DNA of 26,305 nt from CAYUIG01 sp964444685 (GTDB lineage Bacteria; Gemmatimonadota; Gemmatimonadetes; Longimicrobiales; RSA9), in assembly GCA_964444685.1 (NCBI GenBank), contig CAYUIG010000043.1, positions 1 through 26,305 of the forward strand. The letters run 5' to 3'. Positions 1 through 7,588 of this stretch are shown here, one piece after another. A model generated the notes under the pieces. It did not search any database. It had not been told where the DNA came from and saw nothing but the letters and a program-made list of their open reading frames with translations. A program made the position numbers and the translations under genes. Numbering within the stretch: the stretch's first letter is position 1; each line of letters opens with the position of its first letter.

Positions 1-220
1 CGAAGCGCGGATAGTCCGAGGCGAGCAGCGTGCCGACGCACGCGCCGATGTTCACGGCTTCGTTGCGCGCCGGCACGATGATGGACACGAGCGGCGCGTC
101 CGATCCGTTCGCAGCCGGCTGCGCGCGCAGGCGCGGACGGCGCGCGAGCAACCATGGCAGCAGCGCGATCGGGATGAGCCACGGCAGCGCGGCGAGCAGG
201 TCGGCTGCGGTCGGCAGCAC
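1..220 (-). CDS. Family 2 glycosyltransferase, N-terminal part (runs off the window)
   Basis: Reading the minus strand from a GTG at 220-218, directly preceded by an in-frame TGA, gives 73 codons open to the window edge. The protein starts with a hydrophobic stretch (LLAALPWLIPIALLPWLLA), then a short linker, then PLVSIIVPARNEAVNIGAC. The SIIVPARNE motif is the nucleotide-sugar-binding start of GT-A family 2 glycosyltransferases; N-terminally anchored members typically transfer sugars to lipid carriers or carotenoids. The reading frame and motif are seen directly; the substrate cannot be told because the catalytic DxD and everything downstream lie outside the window. It is divergent from the aminotransferase at 272, with about 50 bp between starts. 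A weak GCGAGG precedes the GTG. Confidence 0.8.
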   Translation of the reverse strand, partial: MLPTAADLLAALPWLIPIALLPWLLARRPRLRAQPAANGSDAPLVSIIVPARNEAVNIGACVGTLLASDYPRF

Positions 221-271
221 TCAGCGCCTCGCTTGCCGGGCGTCCGCCGCGGCGTCTACGTTCCCGCGCCC

Positions 272-1393
272 ATGACCCCGAACGATCTGCTGCACTGGCG
301 CGAAGAGTTCCCGATCCTGCGGGACCGCGTCTACCTCAACTCCTGCTCGCTCGGAGCGCTGTCCACCCGCGTCGAGGATGCGGTGGGCTCGTTCCTCCGC
401 GAGTGGCACGAGGCCGGCGCGTCCGCGTGGTACGATCGCTGGATCGACCGGCTCGACACACTGCGCCATCGCGTCGGCGCTCTCCTCGGCGCGCCTGCTT
501 CCGATGTGGCGCTCACCGCCAGCATCTCCGCGGGCCTCGCCTCGATCGCTTCCGCCATCGATTTCCGGCGACGTCCTCGCGTCGTGATCTCGGAGCTCGA
601 GTTCCCCACGCTCGCGTACGCATGGCTCGCACGGCCCGATGTCGAAGTCGTGCGCGTGCCGAGCGACGACGGCGCCACGATCGATCCGCAGCGCTTCGCC
701 GACGCGGTGGACGACCGCACCGCGCTCCTTGCGACGAGTCACGTCTTCTTCGCCACCGGCGCGATCCAGGATCTGCGCACGCTCGCCGACATCGCGCACG
801 CGCGTGGTGCGCTCCTGCTCGTCGATGCATACCAGAGCGCGGGCCAGCTCCCGATCGATGTCGTACGCGATGACGTCGACATCCTGCTCACGGGCCCGCT
901 CAAGTGGCTGCTGGGCGGGCCTGGGCTCGCGTATGCGTATGTACGCGGCACGATGAACCCGACGACCGTGGGATGGTTCGGTGCGGCGTCGCAGTTCGAT
1001 TTCGATACGTCGCAATGGACGCCGCGTGAGGATGCGCGCCGCTTCGAGCTCGGCACGCCCGCGCTGGCAGCCGTGCACGCCGCACTGGCCGCGCAGGCGA
1101 TCATCGACGAGGTGGGCGTGCCAACCATCCGCGCGCGCAACGCCGCACTCACCGAACGGCTGATCGAGCGCTGTGCGGAAAACGGGTTGCGTGTGCGTGC
1201 GGCACCGCTTGCTTCGCAGCGGTCGGCGATTGTCATGATCGAACATGCAGATCCGGGTGGCGCCGTCACCGAACTCGCGCGCGCAGGCATCGTCGTGGAC
1301 TGGCGGCCGGGCTGCGTGCGCGTGTCGCCGCACTTCTACAACACGGAGGACGAGGTGGACCGCGTGGTCGCGGCGCTCGCGGGAGCGCCATGA
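272..1393 (+). CDS. Class V PLP-dependent aminotransferase / kynureninase-like enzyme
   Basis: A 373-residue fold-type I PLP enzyme. Family features seen are the N-terminal YLNSCSLGALS segment, the cofactor Asp region LLLVDAYQSAGQLPIDV and the Schiff-base lysine about residue 211 in LLTGPLKWLLGGPGL. The C-terminal SPHFYNTEDEVDRV is typical of class V aminotransferases, cysteine desulfurases and kynureninases. SLGA near the N-terminus and the GASAWYDRW stretch lean towards kynureninase-like members, but no substrate residue decides it. The ATG at 272 is preferred over a TTG at 233, which would add 13 residues unlike the family and bring the start within about 13 bp of the divergent glycosyltransferase start. 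Its stop overlaps the MazG-like start (ATGA), so the two are probably co-translated. It has no catalytic-loop cysteine typical of SufS that I could identify, so cysteine desulfurase is less likely. Confidence 0.85.
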   Translation: MTPNDLLHWREEFPILRDRVYLNSCSLGALSTRVEDAVGSFLREWHEAGASAWYDRWIDRLDTLRHRVGALLGAPASDVALTASISAGLASIASAIDFRRRPRVVISELEFPTLAYAWLARPDVEVVRVPSDDGATIDPQRFADAVDDRTALLATSHVFFATGAIQDLRTLADIAHARGALLLVDAYQSAGQLPIDVVRDDVDILLTGPLKWLLGGPGLAYAYVRGTMNPTTVGWFGAASQFDFDTSQWTPREDARRFELGTPALAAVHAALAAQAIIDEVGVPTIRARNAALTERLIERCAENGLRVRAAPLASQRSAIVMIEHADPGGAVTELARAGIVVDWRPGCVRVSPHFYNTEDEVDRVVAALAGAP

Positions 1394-1704
1394 AGATTCG
1401 CGAGGCGCAGGCTGCCGTCGATGCATGGATCGGCCGGTTCCGTGAGGGCTACTGGCCGCCGCTGTCGAATCTCGCGCGCCTCGTCGAGGAGGTGGGCGAG
1501 CTGTCGCGCGAGCTGAACCATCGGTACGGCCACAAGCCGAAGAAGGCCGGCGAGCCGGAAGGGGATCTCGCACTCGAGCTGGGCGACATCCTGTTCGTAT
1601 TGATTGCACTCGCGAACGAGCAGCACATCGATCTCGAGGAAGCGTTCCAGCGCGTGCTCGACAAATACGAAGCGCGGGACGCCGACCGCTGGACGCCCCG
1701 CTGA
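1390..1704 (+). CDS. MazG-like nucleotide pyrophosphohydrolase
   Basis: A 104-residue all-alpha NTP pyrophosphohydrolase. The metal-binding pattern is clear: LVEEVGELSREL (EExxE) in the first helix pair and ELGDILFVLIALAN (ExxD) in the second. That is the standard signature of the MazG/dUTPase-like superfamily, which hydrolyses NTPs to NMP and pyrophosphate, often to clean up aberrant nucleotides. Single-domain proteins of about 100 residues are common, versus roughly 260 for tandem-domain E. coli MazG. The ATG overlaps the TGA of the preceding gene by 4 bp, so translation is probably coupled. A perfect stem-loop begins right after the stop. Function in nucleotide-pool cleaning is inferred from the family. 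Confidence 0.88.
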   Translation: MKIREAQAAVDAWIGRFREGYWPPLSNLARLVEEVGELSRELNHRYGHKPKKAGEPEGDLALELGDILFVLIALANEQHIDLEEAFQRVLDKYEARDADRWTPR

Positions 1705-1720
1705 GGCTCGCCTTCGAGCC
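1705..1720. terminator. Stem-loop between convergent genes (possible bidirectional terminator)
   Basis: GGCTCG-CCTT-CGAGCC is a perfect 6-bp stem with a 4-nt loop starting one base after the MazG-like stop, followed by a second small GGCC...GGCC palindrome. It sits between two convergent genes (stops at 1704 and 1742). There is no T-run on either strand, so it is not a textbook intrinsic terminator, but position and symmetry favour a termination or RNA-protecting role. Confidence 0.45.
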
Positions 1721-1741
1721 GGCCCGTCTCCGGCCGCGCCG

Positions 1742-1885
1742 TCAGAAGAGGAAGGCGAGGACCAGAATGACGAGGCCGATGACGAGGATGAGCCAGGCTG
1801 CACTGCGCAGCGCGGCCCAGATGCCGCCGAAGCCGAGCAGTGCGAGCAGCAGCAGCACGATCGCTATGACCAGCAGGAAATCCAT
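1742..1885 (-). CDS. 47-residue DUF1328-like (YtjA-type) membrane protein
   Basis: Translating the minus strand from ATG 1885 to TGA 1742 gives 47 residues, almost all hydrophobic. The first membrane span is about residues 3-17, a short turn LLGFGGIWAALRSAAW follows, and the second span is about residues 31-47. The FGGI turn between two helices resembles the DUF1328/UPF0391 family of small inner-membrane proteins (about 50 residues), whose function is poorly known. A strong ribosome-binding site (AAGGAGAGG, 1891-1899, five bases before the ATG) supports real translation. It is convergent with the MazG-like gene and lies downstream of the MDR oxidoreductase on the same strand, with a 57-bp gap. 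Confidence 0.75.
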   Translation of the reverse strand: MDFLLVIAIVLLLLALLGFGGIWAALRSAAWLILVIGLVILVLAFLF

Positions 1886-1942
1886 CGTTCCCTCTCCTTG
1901 CGTGTTCCCTCTGCATGGAGGGGCAAGCTCCGGGCCAACGGG

Positions 1943-2974
1943 TCATCGCGGCGTGATCACGAGTTTTCCGAACATTCCGCCGGCCTCGAGGCGCTCGTGG
2001 GCTTCGCGAATGCGGTCAAGCGGCCATACGTCCGCAATGACGGGTTCGAGTGCGCCCGTGAGCACGAGCCCCATGACCTCGGCGAACTCGCGACGCGACG
2101 ACATCGTGGTGCCCAGGATCTCGAGCTGCCGCCAGAACACGCGCCGGATGTCCATGGCTGCGCGCGGGCCCGTGGTCGCACCGTAGGTGACGAGACGGCC
2201 GCCCACCGCGAGCGAGCGCACCGCCGTCTCCCACATCACCTCGCCTACCGAATCGAAGACCACATCGACGCCGCGCTTCTCCGTGTCGCGCCAGAGCTGC
2301 TTCGACCAGTCGGGATCGGCGCGGTCGTAGACAATGTCGGCGCCGAGCGCTTTCACTCGGTCCACGTACGGCGCACTCGTGAGCGCGTGGATGCGCGCGT
2401 TCAGCCAGCGCGCGATGCGGATCGCCGCGGTGGCCACGCCGCCCGACGCGCCGGTGATGAGCACCGACCCGCCCTCGCGCAGCCGTCCGCGCGTGAACAG
2501 TCCGCGCCATGCCGTCGGGAAGACGAGCGGCGTGGCCGCGGCCTGCTCGAATGGAAAGCCGTCGGGCAGGCGGAGCAGGTTGCGCGCGGGCACGACCACG
2601 TACTCCGCGAAACCGCCCTGCACGTGTTCGCCCAGGATGCGGAACGACTCGCACAGCGGCTCCTCGCCGATGCGGCACATCGCGCACCTGCCGCACGACA
2701 GCACGGCATCGGCGACGACGCGATCCCCGACCTCGACCTCGGTCACGCCCGCGCCGGTCTGCTTTACGATCCCCGCGATCTCCGAGCCGCCGATGTGCGG
2801 CATCGTGGTCTCGATCGGCAGCCCGCGGCGAACCCACAGGTCGAGATGGTTCAGGCCCGCGGCATGCACCTCGACCAGCGCATCGCCCGGGCCGGGCTCG
2901 GGCGTGGGCACGTCCTCCACGCGCAGGACGGAAGGCGGGCCGAATTCGTGGAAGATTGCGGCCCGCATCGTCAT
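1943..2974 (-). CDS. Zinc-binding MDR oxidoreductase (quinone reductase / alcohol dehydrogenase-like)
   Basis: A 343-residue medium-chain dehydrogenase/reductase. The N-terminal GroES-like domain carries the structural-zinc cysteine lobe C94-C97-C100-C108 (CGRCAMCRIGEEPLC). The Rossmann domain has a glycine-rich ITGASGGVATAAIRIA segment for NAD(P). The position that holds the catalytic-zinc cysteine in true alcohol dehydrogenases reads GLNHLD (residues 40-45) with no cysteine, as in quinone-oxidoreductase-like members. So the structural zinc is probably kept and the catalytic zinc is doubtful. The substrate is unknown. ATG candidates are 2974 and 2968; neither has a Shine-Dalgarno sequence, and a heptad repeat directly abuts the first. 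The gene is divergent from the 3094 gene. Confidence 0.88.
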   Translation of the reverse strand: MTMRAAIFHEFGPPSVLRVEDVPTPEPGPGDALVEVHAAGLNHLDLWVRRGLPIETTMPHIGGSEIAGIVKQTGAGVTEVEVGDRVVADAVLSCGRCAMCRIGEEPLCESFRILGEHVQGGFAEYVVVPARNLLRLPDGFPFEQAAATPLVFPTAWRGLFTRGRLREGGSVLITGASGGVATAAIRIARWLNARIHALTSAPYVDRVKALGADIVYDRADPDWSKQLWRDTEKRGVDVVFDSVGEVMWETAVRSLAVGGRLVTYGATTGPRAAMDIRRVFWRQLEILGTTMSSRREFAEVMGLVLTGALEPVIADVWPLDRIREAHERLEAGGMFGKLVITPR

Positions 2975-3022
2975 CGAGTCGGGAGTCGGGAGTCGGGAGA
3001 CTGGAGTCTGGTTTCGGGCATG
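2974..3022. repeat. 7-bp tandem repeat array (GGGAGTC / TGGAGTC units)
   Basis: About six 7-bp units in register on the plus strand: GAGTC (partial), GGGAGTC, GGGAGTC, GGGAGAC, TGGAGTC, TGGTTTC, then GGGCATG. It lies between two divergent genes and touches the start codon of the MDR gene. The unit drifts from the GGAGTCG type to the TCTGG type within one array, linking it to the other arrays at 11454, 12118 and 21911. Several GGG runs spaced four bases apart could allow a G-quadruplex on the plus strand. Confidence 0.85.
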
Positions 3023-3093
3023 GGCGGGATGATGCCGAATCCCCGGCGTTATCGCTACCGCCCGGGGAGTCGGCGGGTTAGGTTGCGCGCGCC

Positions 3094-3531
3094 ATGAGTG
3101 AACGGAACGGGAACGGCGACGACCTGCTGGACGAGCTGGAGCGGCGTGCGCTGTTCGGGCTGCCGGACGAGGATGAGGAGCCGGCTCCGGACCTCGTACG
3201 CGGTTTGACGGGTGCGGAGTCCGAAGCGGAGGACCTCACGCTGGGCGGCTACATCGCGAAGCACGACCGTCCGCCCGCGTTCGAGGGATCGGATGGACAG
3301 CCGTACACGATCGGCATCGATGTGGAGGACACGGGCGACGGCTTCGTGGCCTTCCTGCTGTTCATCCGCTGGGCGCAGACGGGCGCCGGCATCATGGACC
3401 ATCTCGAGTCGGGCGACGTGGCCCGTGCGGACAGCGAGGATGCTGCACACCGCGCCGCCCTCGACCTCTCCCTGTACGAAGTGAAGGCGGAGCTGGACGC
3501 CGCCATCGAGCGGCGCGCCGCGGAGGAGTAG
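3094..3531 (+). CDS. Uncharacterised acidic protein, 145 residues
   Basis: I do not recognise a family. The N-terminal 55 residues are strongly acidic and low-complexity (DDLLDELERRALFGLPDEDEE). The middle part (LGGYIAKHDRPPAFEGSDG, then YTIGIDVEDTGDGFVAFLLF) looks like a compact alternating beta region. The C-terminal 40 residues, rich in Ala/Glu, are probably helical. There is no signal peptide or membrane span and no cysteine. It is the first gene of an apparent operon: its last codons contain the ribosome-binding site of the proline dehydrogenase, 2 bp downstream. Its own ATG has only a poor upstream signal. Codon use is like its neighbours, so it is likely a real gene. A cytoplasmic partner or regulator is possible, but that is only a guess from position. 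Confidence 0.75.
   Translation: MSERNGNGDDLLDELERRALFGLPDEDEEPAPDLVRGLTGAESEAEDLTLGGYIAKHDRPPAFEGSDGQPYTIGIDVEDTGDGFVAFLLFIRWAQTGAGIMDHLESGDVARADSEDAAHRAALDLSLYEVKAELDAAIERRAAEE
3522..3528 (+). promoter_or_regulatory. Shine-Dalgarno GGAGGAG that fixes a TTG start for proline dehydrogenase
   Basis: GGAGGAG lies five bases before TTG 3534 and inside the last codons of the upstream gene. No suitable ATG occurs until well into the conserved protein, so this strong site supports TTG initiation and translational coupling. Confidence 0.75.
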
Positions 3532-3533
3532 AG

Positions 3534-4499
3534 TTGCTGCGCGAGATCCTGATCCATCTGAGCGAGAACCGCCTCGCCCGCAACGTGGCGATGCACGCGC
3601 CAGGCGCGCGCACCATGGCGCGCCGCTTCGTGGCGGGCGAGACGCTGGACGACGGCGCGGCCGCCACGCGCGAGCTGAATGTCGCGGGCATGGCAGTCAC
3701 GCTGGACTATCTGGGCGAGTCGGTGAGCAGCCGCGAGGAAGCGCGCGCGGCGGCGGATACGTACGTGCGCGCACTCGACCGCATCGCGGCCGACGGACTG
3801 GACGCGAACGTGTCGCTCAAGCTCACGCAGATGGGCCAGGACATCGACACGGACTTCCTGCGCGAAAACGTGGGCCGTGTGCTCGATCGCGCGCGCGAGC
3901 TGGACATCTTCGTGCGCTTCGACATGGAATCCAGCGCGTACACGCAGCGTACGGTCGACTTTTTCCGTTCCCTCTGGAACGTGGGCTACCGCAACATCGG
4001 CATCGTCCTGCAGTCGTACCTGTACCGCTGCGCGGATGACGCGCGCATGGCCATCGACATGGATGCGCGCGTGCGGCTGTGCAAGGGCGCGTACCAGGAG
4101 CCGCCGACCGTGGCGTTCCAGGAGAAGGGCGACGTGGACCACAACTACGTCGAAGTGATGAAGATGCTGATCCCGGATGCGCACTACCCCGCCATCGCAA
4201 CGCACGACGAGGCGATGATCGAGGCGACGAAGCGCCACGTGGCCGCCGTGGGCGCGTCGCACGATTCGTTCGAGTTCCAGATGCTGTACGGCGTGCGGCG
4301 GGACTTCCAGCACAAGCTGCGTTCCGAGGGGTACAGAGTGCGGGTCTACGTGCCGTTCGGCGAGGCGTGGTACCCGTATCTCATGCGCCGCATGGCGGAG
4401 CGGCCGGCCAACCTGATGTTCATCGTGAACGCTGTGGTGGCCGAGAGCCCGCTCCGCTTCCTGCGGCGCGGCAGGAAGGATGGATGGCGGAGTTCCTGA
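3534..4499 (+). CDS. Proline dehydrogenase (monofunctional, ProDH/PutA-domain)
   Basis: A 321-residue FAD-dependent TIM-barrel enzyme that oxidises L-proline to pyrroline-5-carboxylate and passes electrons to the quinone pool. Family marks seen are NVSLKLTQMG, the FDMESSAYTQRTVDFF strand-helix, VRLCKGAYQEP (FAD/substrate lysine region), and the substrate-specificity helix YVPFGEAWYPYLMRRMAERPAN with the paired arginines that grip the proline carboxylate. Length matches monofunctional ProDH of the Deinococcus/Thermus type; the P5C dehydrogenase half of bifunctional PutA is absent and not nearby. The TTG start is chosen from the strong Shine-Dalgarno. Its C-terminus overlaps the queE start by 16 bp. 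Confidence 0.93.
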   Translation: MLREILIHLSENRLARNVAMHAPGARTMARRFVAGETLDDGAAATRELNVAGMAVTLDYLGESVSSREEARAAADTYVRALDRIAADGLDANVSLKLTQMGQDIDTDFLRENVGRVLDRARELDIFVRFDMESSAYTQRTVDFFRSLWNVGYRNIGIVLQSYLYRCADDARMAIDMDARVRLCKGAYQEPPTVAFQEKGDVDHNYVEVMKMLIPDAHYPAIATHDEAMIEATKRHVAAVGASHDSFEFQMLYGVRRDFQHKLRSEGYRVRVYVPFGEAWYPYLMRRMAERPANLMFIVNAVVAESPLRFLRRGRKDGWRSS

Positions 4500-5149
4500 G
4501 GGTCACCGAGATCTTCCACTCGGTCCAGGGCGAGAGCACCCGGGCGGGACTGCCGTGCACGTTCGTGCGGCTGACCGGCTGCCCGCTGCGCTGCGCCTGG
4601 TGCGACACCGAGTACGCGTTCCACGGCGGCGAGCGCATGTCGCTCGACGACATCGTGGCGCGTGTGCGCGCGTTCGGTACGCCGCTGGTCGAGGTGACCG
4701 GTGGCGAGCCGCTCGTGCATCGCGGCGCGTTCGACCTCGTGCGCCTACTGCTGGATGAAGGGTTCACCGTGCTGGTCGAGACGAGCGGTGCCATCGATGT
4801 CTCGCCGCTCGATCGGCGCGCGCACATCATCATGGACCTCAAGTGCCCCGGCTCGGGTGAGTCGGAGCGCAACCTCTGGTCGAACCTCGACCACCTGTCC
4901 GCGCGCGATGAAGTGAAGTTCGTGGTGAAGGATCGCGCCGACTGGGAGTGGACCGAGCGCGTGATCCGTGAGCGCGGCCTCGATGAGCGCGTGCGTGCAG
5001 GCTCTTTGGGTGCGCTGCTCGTGTCACCCGTCTGGGGAGACGTGGACCTCGAGCAGCTCGCGCAGTGGGTGCTGGCCAGCGGACTCCCCGTCCGCTACCA
5101 GCTCCAGCTCCACAAGCTCATCTGGGGCGCCAACGTTCCTGGCGTCTGA
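4484..5149 (+). CDS. queE: 7-carboxy-7-deazaguanine synthase QueE (radical SAM)
   Basis: A 221-residue radical SAM enzyme. It converts 6-carboxy-tetrahydropterin to 7-carboxy-7-deazaguanine, the ring contraction in the queuosine/7-deazaguanine pathway. Seen: the QueE N-terminal ITEIFHSVQGE-type substrate segment (here VTEIFHSVQGES), the [4Fe-4S] motif C33-C37-C40 (CPLRCAWC, canonical CX3CX2C) followed by DTEYAF, the VEVTGGEPL strand that binds SAM, and a C-terminal YQLQLHKLIWG. Length is normal. ATG 4484 is preceded by GGAAGGA and overlaps the ProDH end. No other queuosine genes (queC, queD, queF, tgt) occur in the window. The downstream convergent permease stop is only 3 bp away, with no terminator visible. 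Confidence 0.95.
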   Translation: MAEFLRVTEIFHSVQGESTRAGLPCTFVRLTGCPLRCAWCDTEYAFHGGERMSLDDIVARVRAFGTPLVEVTGGEPLVHRGAFDLVRLLLDEGFTVLVETSGAIDVSPLDRRAHIIMDLKCPGSGESERNLWSNLDHLSARDEVKFVVKDRADWEWTERVIRERGLDERVRAGSLGALLVSPVWGDVDLEQLAQWVLASGLPVRYQLQLHKLIWGANVPGV

Positions 5150-5152
5150 CCC

Positions 5153-7525
5153 TCAATCTCGCAACACCCTCGCCGGATCCAGCCGTGCCGCTCGTAGCGC
5201 AGGCAGCGCTACTGCGAGCGCGGCCACGAGCATCACGAGCAGTACGACGCCCGCGAGCGTGAACGGGTCGGTTGGTGCGATGCCGTACAGCATCCCCGCG
5301 AGGAACCGTCCACCCGCCAGCGCGATGGCGATGCCGAGCACGCAGGCGCCCGCTACCACCGCGAGTGAGCGGGTGAGGAAGAGGCTGACGATGCCGCGTC
5401 GCATGGAGCCGAGGGCGAGGCGCAGCCCTACTTCCCTGCGGCGCTGTCCCACGATGTAGCTGAGCGTGCCGTAGAGGCCGAGGCAAGCGAGACCGAGTGC
5501 GGAGCCCGCGAAGAGCGTGAGCAGGACGGTGCGCAGGCGACTCTCGGCGAACGCGTCGCCGATGCGTTCTTCGACCGGTGCGAAGTCGTAGACGGCGCGC
5601 AGCGGTTCGAGCTCCTTCAGTTCGACGCGAATGGACTGCGCCATGGATTCGAGGTCCCCGCGCGTGCGCACGATGAACCACGGCATCGGGTTGGGCGCGC
5701 TCAGGCACCAGTACACGGTCGGACCGGGATCGCGATCGAGGCCCTGCTCGCGCGCGTCGCCCACGACGCCGACGATGCGGACGGGCGGCCGGGTCGGGTC
5801 CTGGAGGTGCAGTCCCACCGCGTCACGATCGGTCACGTAGCGTGTGACGAACGCGCGGTTGACCATCGCCTCGTATGCGCCTCCCTCGGCCTGTCGGCGG
5901 CAGGGCTGGCCGGCGAGCAGCGGGATGCGCATCGTCGCGAAGTATTCGGGTGAAACGGCGCGCCCCTCGGCCAGGATCGGCTGCGCGTCGTCGGCCGTTT
6001 CGGCGATCTGGAAGGTCGTCTGCCACTGCTCGGGCACACCGGGCAGCACCCAGCCCGTAGCCGCCGCGTTCTCGACGCCCGGAAGTGTGGCGAGCGCATC
6101 GATCGTGCGTTCGACGCGTCGCTGGAGTGCATCGAAGTCCGAGGTTTCGCTCCAGCTCCCGCTCATGCGGAACGCGAGCACGTTCCGCGTATCGAAGCCG
6201 GGCTCGACCTTCGAGAGTTCGTGGAAGCTGCGCACGAGGAGCCCCGCGCCGCCGAGCAGTGCCACCGAGAGCGCGACCTGCGCGCCGACGAGCAGCCACT
6301 GGAGGCGGTTGCGACCGGAGACCTGCGTGCGCCCGCCGCGCAGCGCATCGATGCCGCCCGCGGCGCGCACGGCCGGGAGCAGGCCGCACACAAGCGTGAC
6401 GACAACCGTGGCCACGAGTGTGTAGAGAAGCACGCGGCCGTCGACGGCGACCTCGTCGAAGCGCGGGAGTCCCGCGCCCGCGTTGCGCAGTATGCGGGAC
6501 GCGCCGATCGCGACCGGCAGTGCGAGGAGAGCGCCCATCGTTGCGAGCACGCCGGCCTCGGTGAGGAGCTGACTTGCAATGGCCGTGCGCGATGCGCCGA
6601 GCGAGCGGCGCACGGCCAGCTCTTCGCGGCGGTGCGTGGCGCGCGCGAGCAGCAGTGCGGCGATGTTCGTGCACGCCACGAGCAGCAGCACCGACACCGC
6701 GCCGAACAGCAGCCAGAGCGACGAGCCCACACTGCCGACCGTGCTCTCCTTCAGCGGCTCGACGTGCACGGAGATGTCGCGATCGGATTCGGGATAGAGA
6801 CCGGCGAGCTGTGACTGAACGGCCTCGAGGTCGGCGCGTGCGCGGTTCATCGTCGCGCCGTTCTGGAGACGCGCGGCGACCTGGTACCACGGGCTCGTGC
6901 GCGTCTGCGCGAAGGGCGCATCGACGGGCATCGGCACCCACATGTCGACGTCGCGGTCGGCGAACAGGAAGTCCGCCGGCATCACGCCGATGACCGGGAC
7001 GTCCGTGGTCCCGAAGCGTACGGTGCGGCTGAGGATGTCCGGGTCGGCGCCGAAGCGGCGTCGCCAGTAGCGATCGCTGATGATCACCGAGCTCGGCCCG
7101 CCCCACCGGTGCTCCTCCGCGGAGAAGGCGCGGCCGCGCGCGGGCATGATGCCCCACACGTCGAGGAAGCCCGGCGTGACGGTGGCGCGGCGGACTCGCT
7201 CCGGCAGATCACCCGATGTTTCCGAGACGTCCTCCGGGTACCAGCCGGTGATCGCCGCGAAGGTGCTGGTGAGGCGTCGCCAGTCTTCGAGACGGGCGGG
7301 CGGCACCTGCGTGTCCGAACTGCGCGGGTTGGACTCGGTGAGCCGCACGAGCTGTTCGGGTTGCGGATACGGCAGCGGCCGGAGCAGGACCGCGTCGAGC
7401 GCCGAGAAGATCGTGGCATTCGCGCCGATGCCCAGCGCGAGCGTGAGCACGATCGTGGCCGTGAAGACCGGACGGCGGAGCAGCGCGCGGAAGGCGTGGC
7501 GAATGTCGGCCGGGAGACGGTTCAT
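5153..7525 (-). CDS. ADOP/MacB-type ABC transporter permease (FtsX domains)
   Basis: A 790-residue membrane protein with the layout TM1 (about 20-42), a large periplasmic MacB-PCD domain, three helices of a first FtsX domain (about 270-400), a segment containing another helix (about 415-435), a second periplasmic domain, then the last three helices (about 670-785). The start MNRLPADIRHAFRALLRRPVF and LTLALGIGANATIFSALDAVLLRPLPYP is the hallmark of the Acidobacteria-type 'ADOP' permease family, paralogue-rich in Acidobacteriota and Gemmatimonadota. The C-terminal LRAARLDPARVLRD is the usual ending. It contains no nucleotide-binding domain, and no ATPase gene is adjacent, so the partner must be elsewhere. 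Role (macrolide/peptide export or lipoprotein handling) is not determinable. Confidence 0.93.
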   Translation of the reverse strand: MNRLPADIRHAFRALLRRPVFTATIVLTLALGIGANATIFSALDAVLLRPLPYPQPEQLVRLTESNPRSSDTQVPPARLEDWRRLTSTFAAITGWYPEDVSETSGDLPERVRRATVTPGFLDVWGIMPARGRAFSAEEHRWGGPSSVIISDRYWRRRFGADPDILSRTVRFGTTDVPVIGVMPADFLFADRDVDMWVPMPVDAPFAQTRTSPWYQVAARLQNGATMNRARADLEAVQSQLAGLYPESDRDISVHVEPLKESTVGSVGSSLWLLFGAVSVLLLVACTNIAALLLARATHRREELAVRRSLGASRTAIASQLLTEAGVLATMGALLALPVAIGASRILRNAGAGLPRFDEVAVDGRVLLYTLVATVVVTLVCGLLPAVRAAGGIDALRGGRTQVSGRNRLQWLLVGAQVALSVALLGGAGLLVRSFHELSKVEPGFDTRNVLAFRMSGSWSETSDFDALQRRVERTIDALATLPGVENAAATGWVLPGVPEQWQTTFQIAETADDAQPILAEGRAVSPEYFATMRIPLLAGQPCRRQAEGGAYEAMVNRAFVTRYVTDRDAVGLHLQDPTRPPVRIVGVVGDAREQGLDRDPGPTVYWCLSAPNPMPWFIVRTRGDLESMAQSIRVELKELEPLRAVYDFAPVEERIGDAFAESRLRTVLLTLFAGSALGLACLGLYGTLSYIVGQRRREVGLRLALGSMRRGIVSLFLTRSLAVVAGACVLGIAIALAGGRFLAGMLYGIAPTDPFTLAGVVLLVMLVAALAVALPALRAARLDPARVLRD

Positions 7526-7588
7526 GGGATCCCCGTGGCGAGTGGGCGGGACTCCTCGTTTGGACGGGGTCAGGGTGCCGCGGGGTTG

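Noticed and set aside
221..1609. A 462-codon minus-strand open frame across the aminotransferase and MazG genes
   Set aside because: It is the antisense shadow of strongly conserved plus-strand genes; its translation is Arg/His-rich with no recognisable domain.
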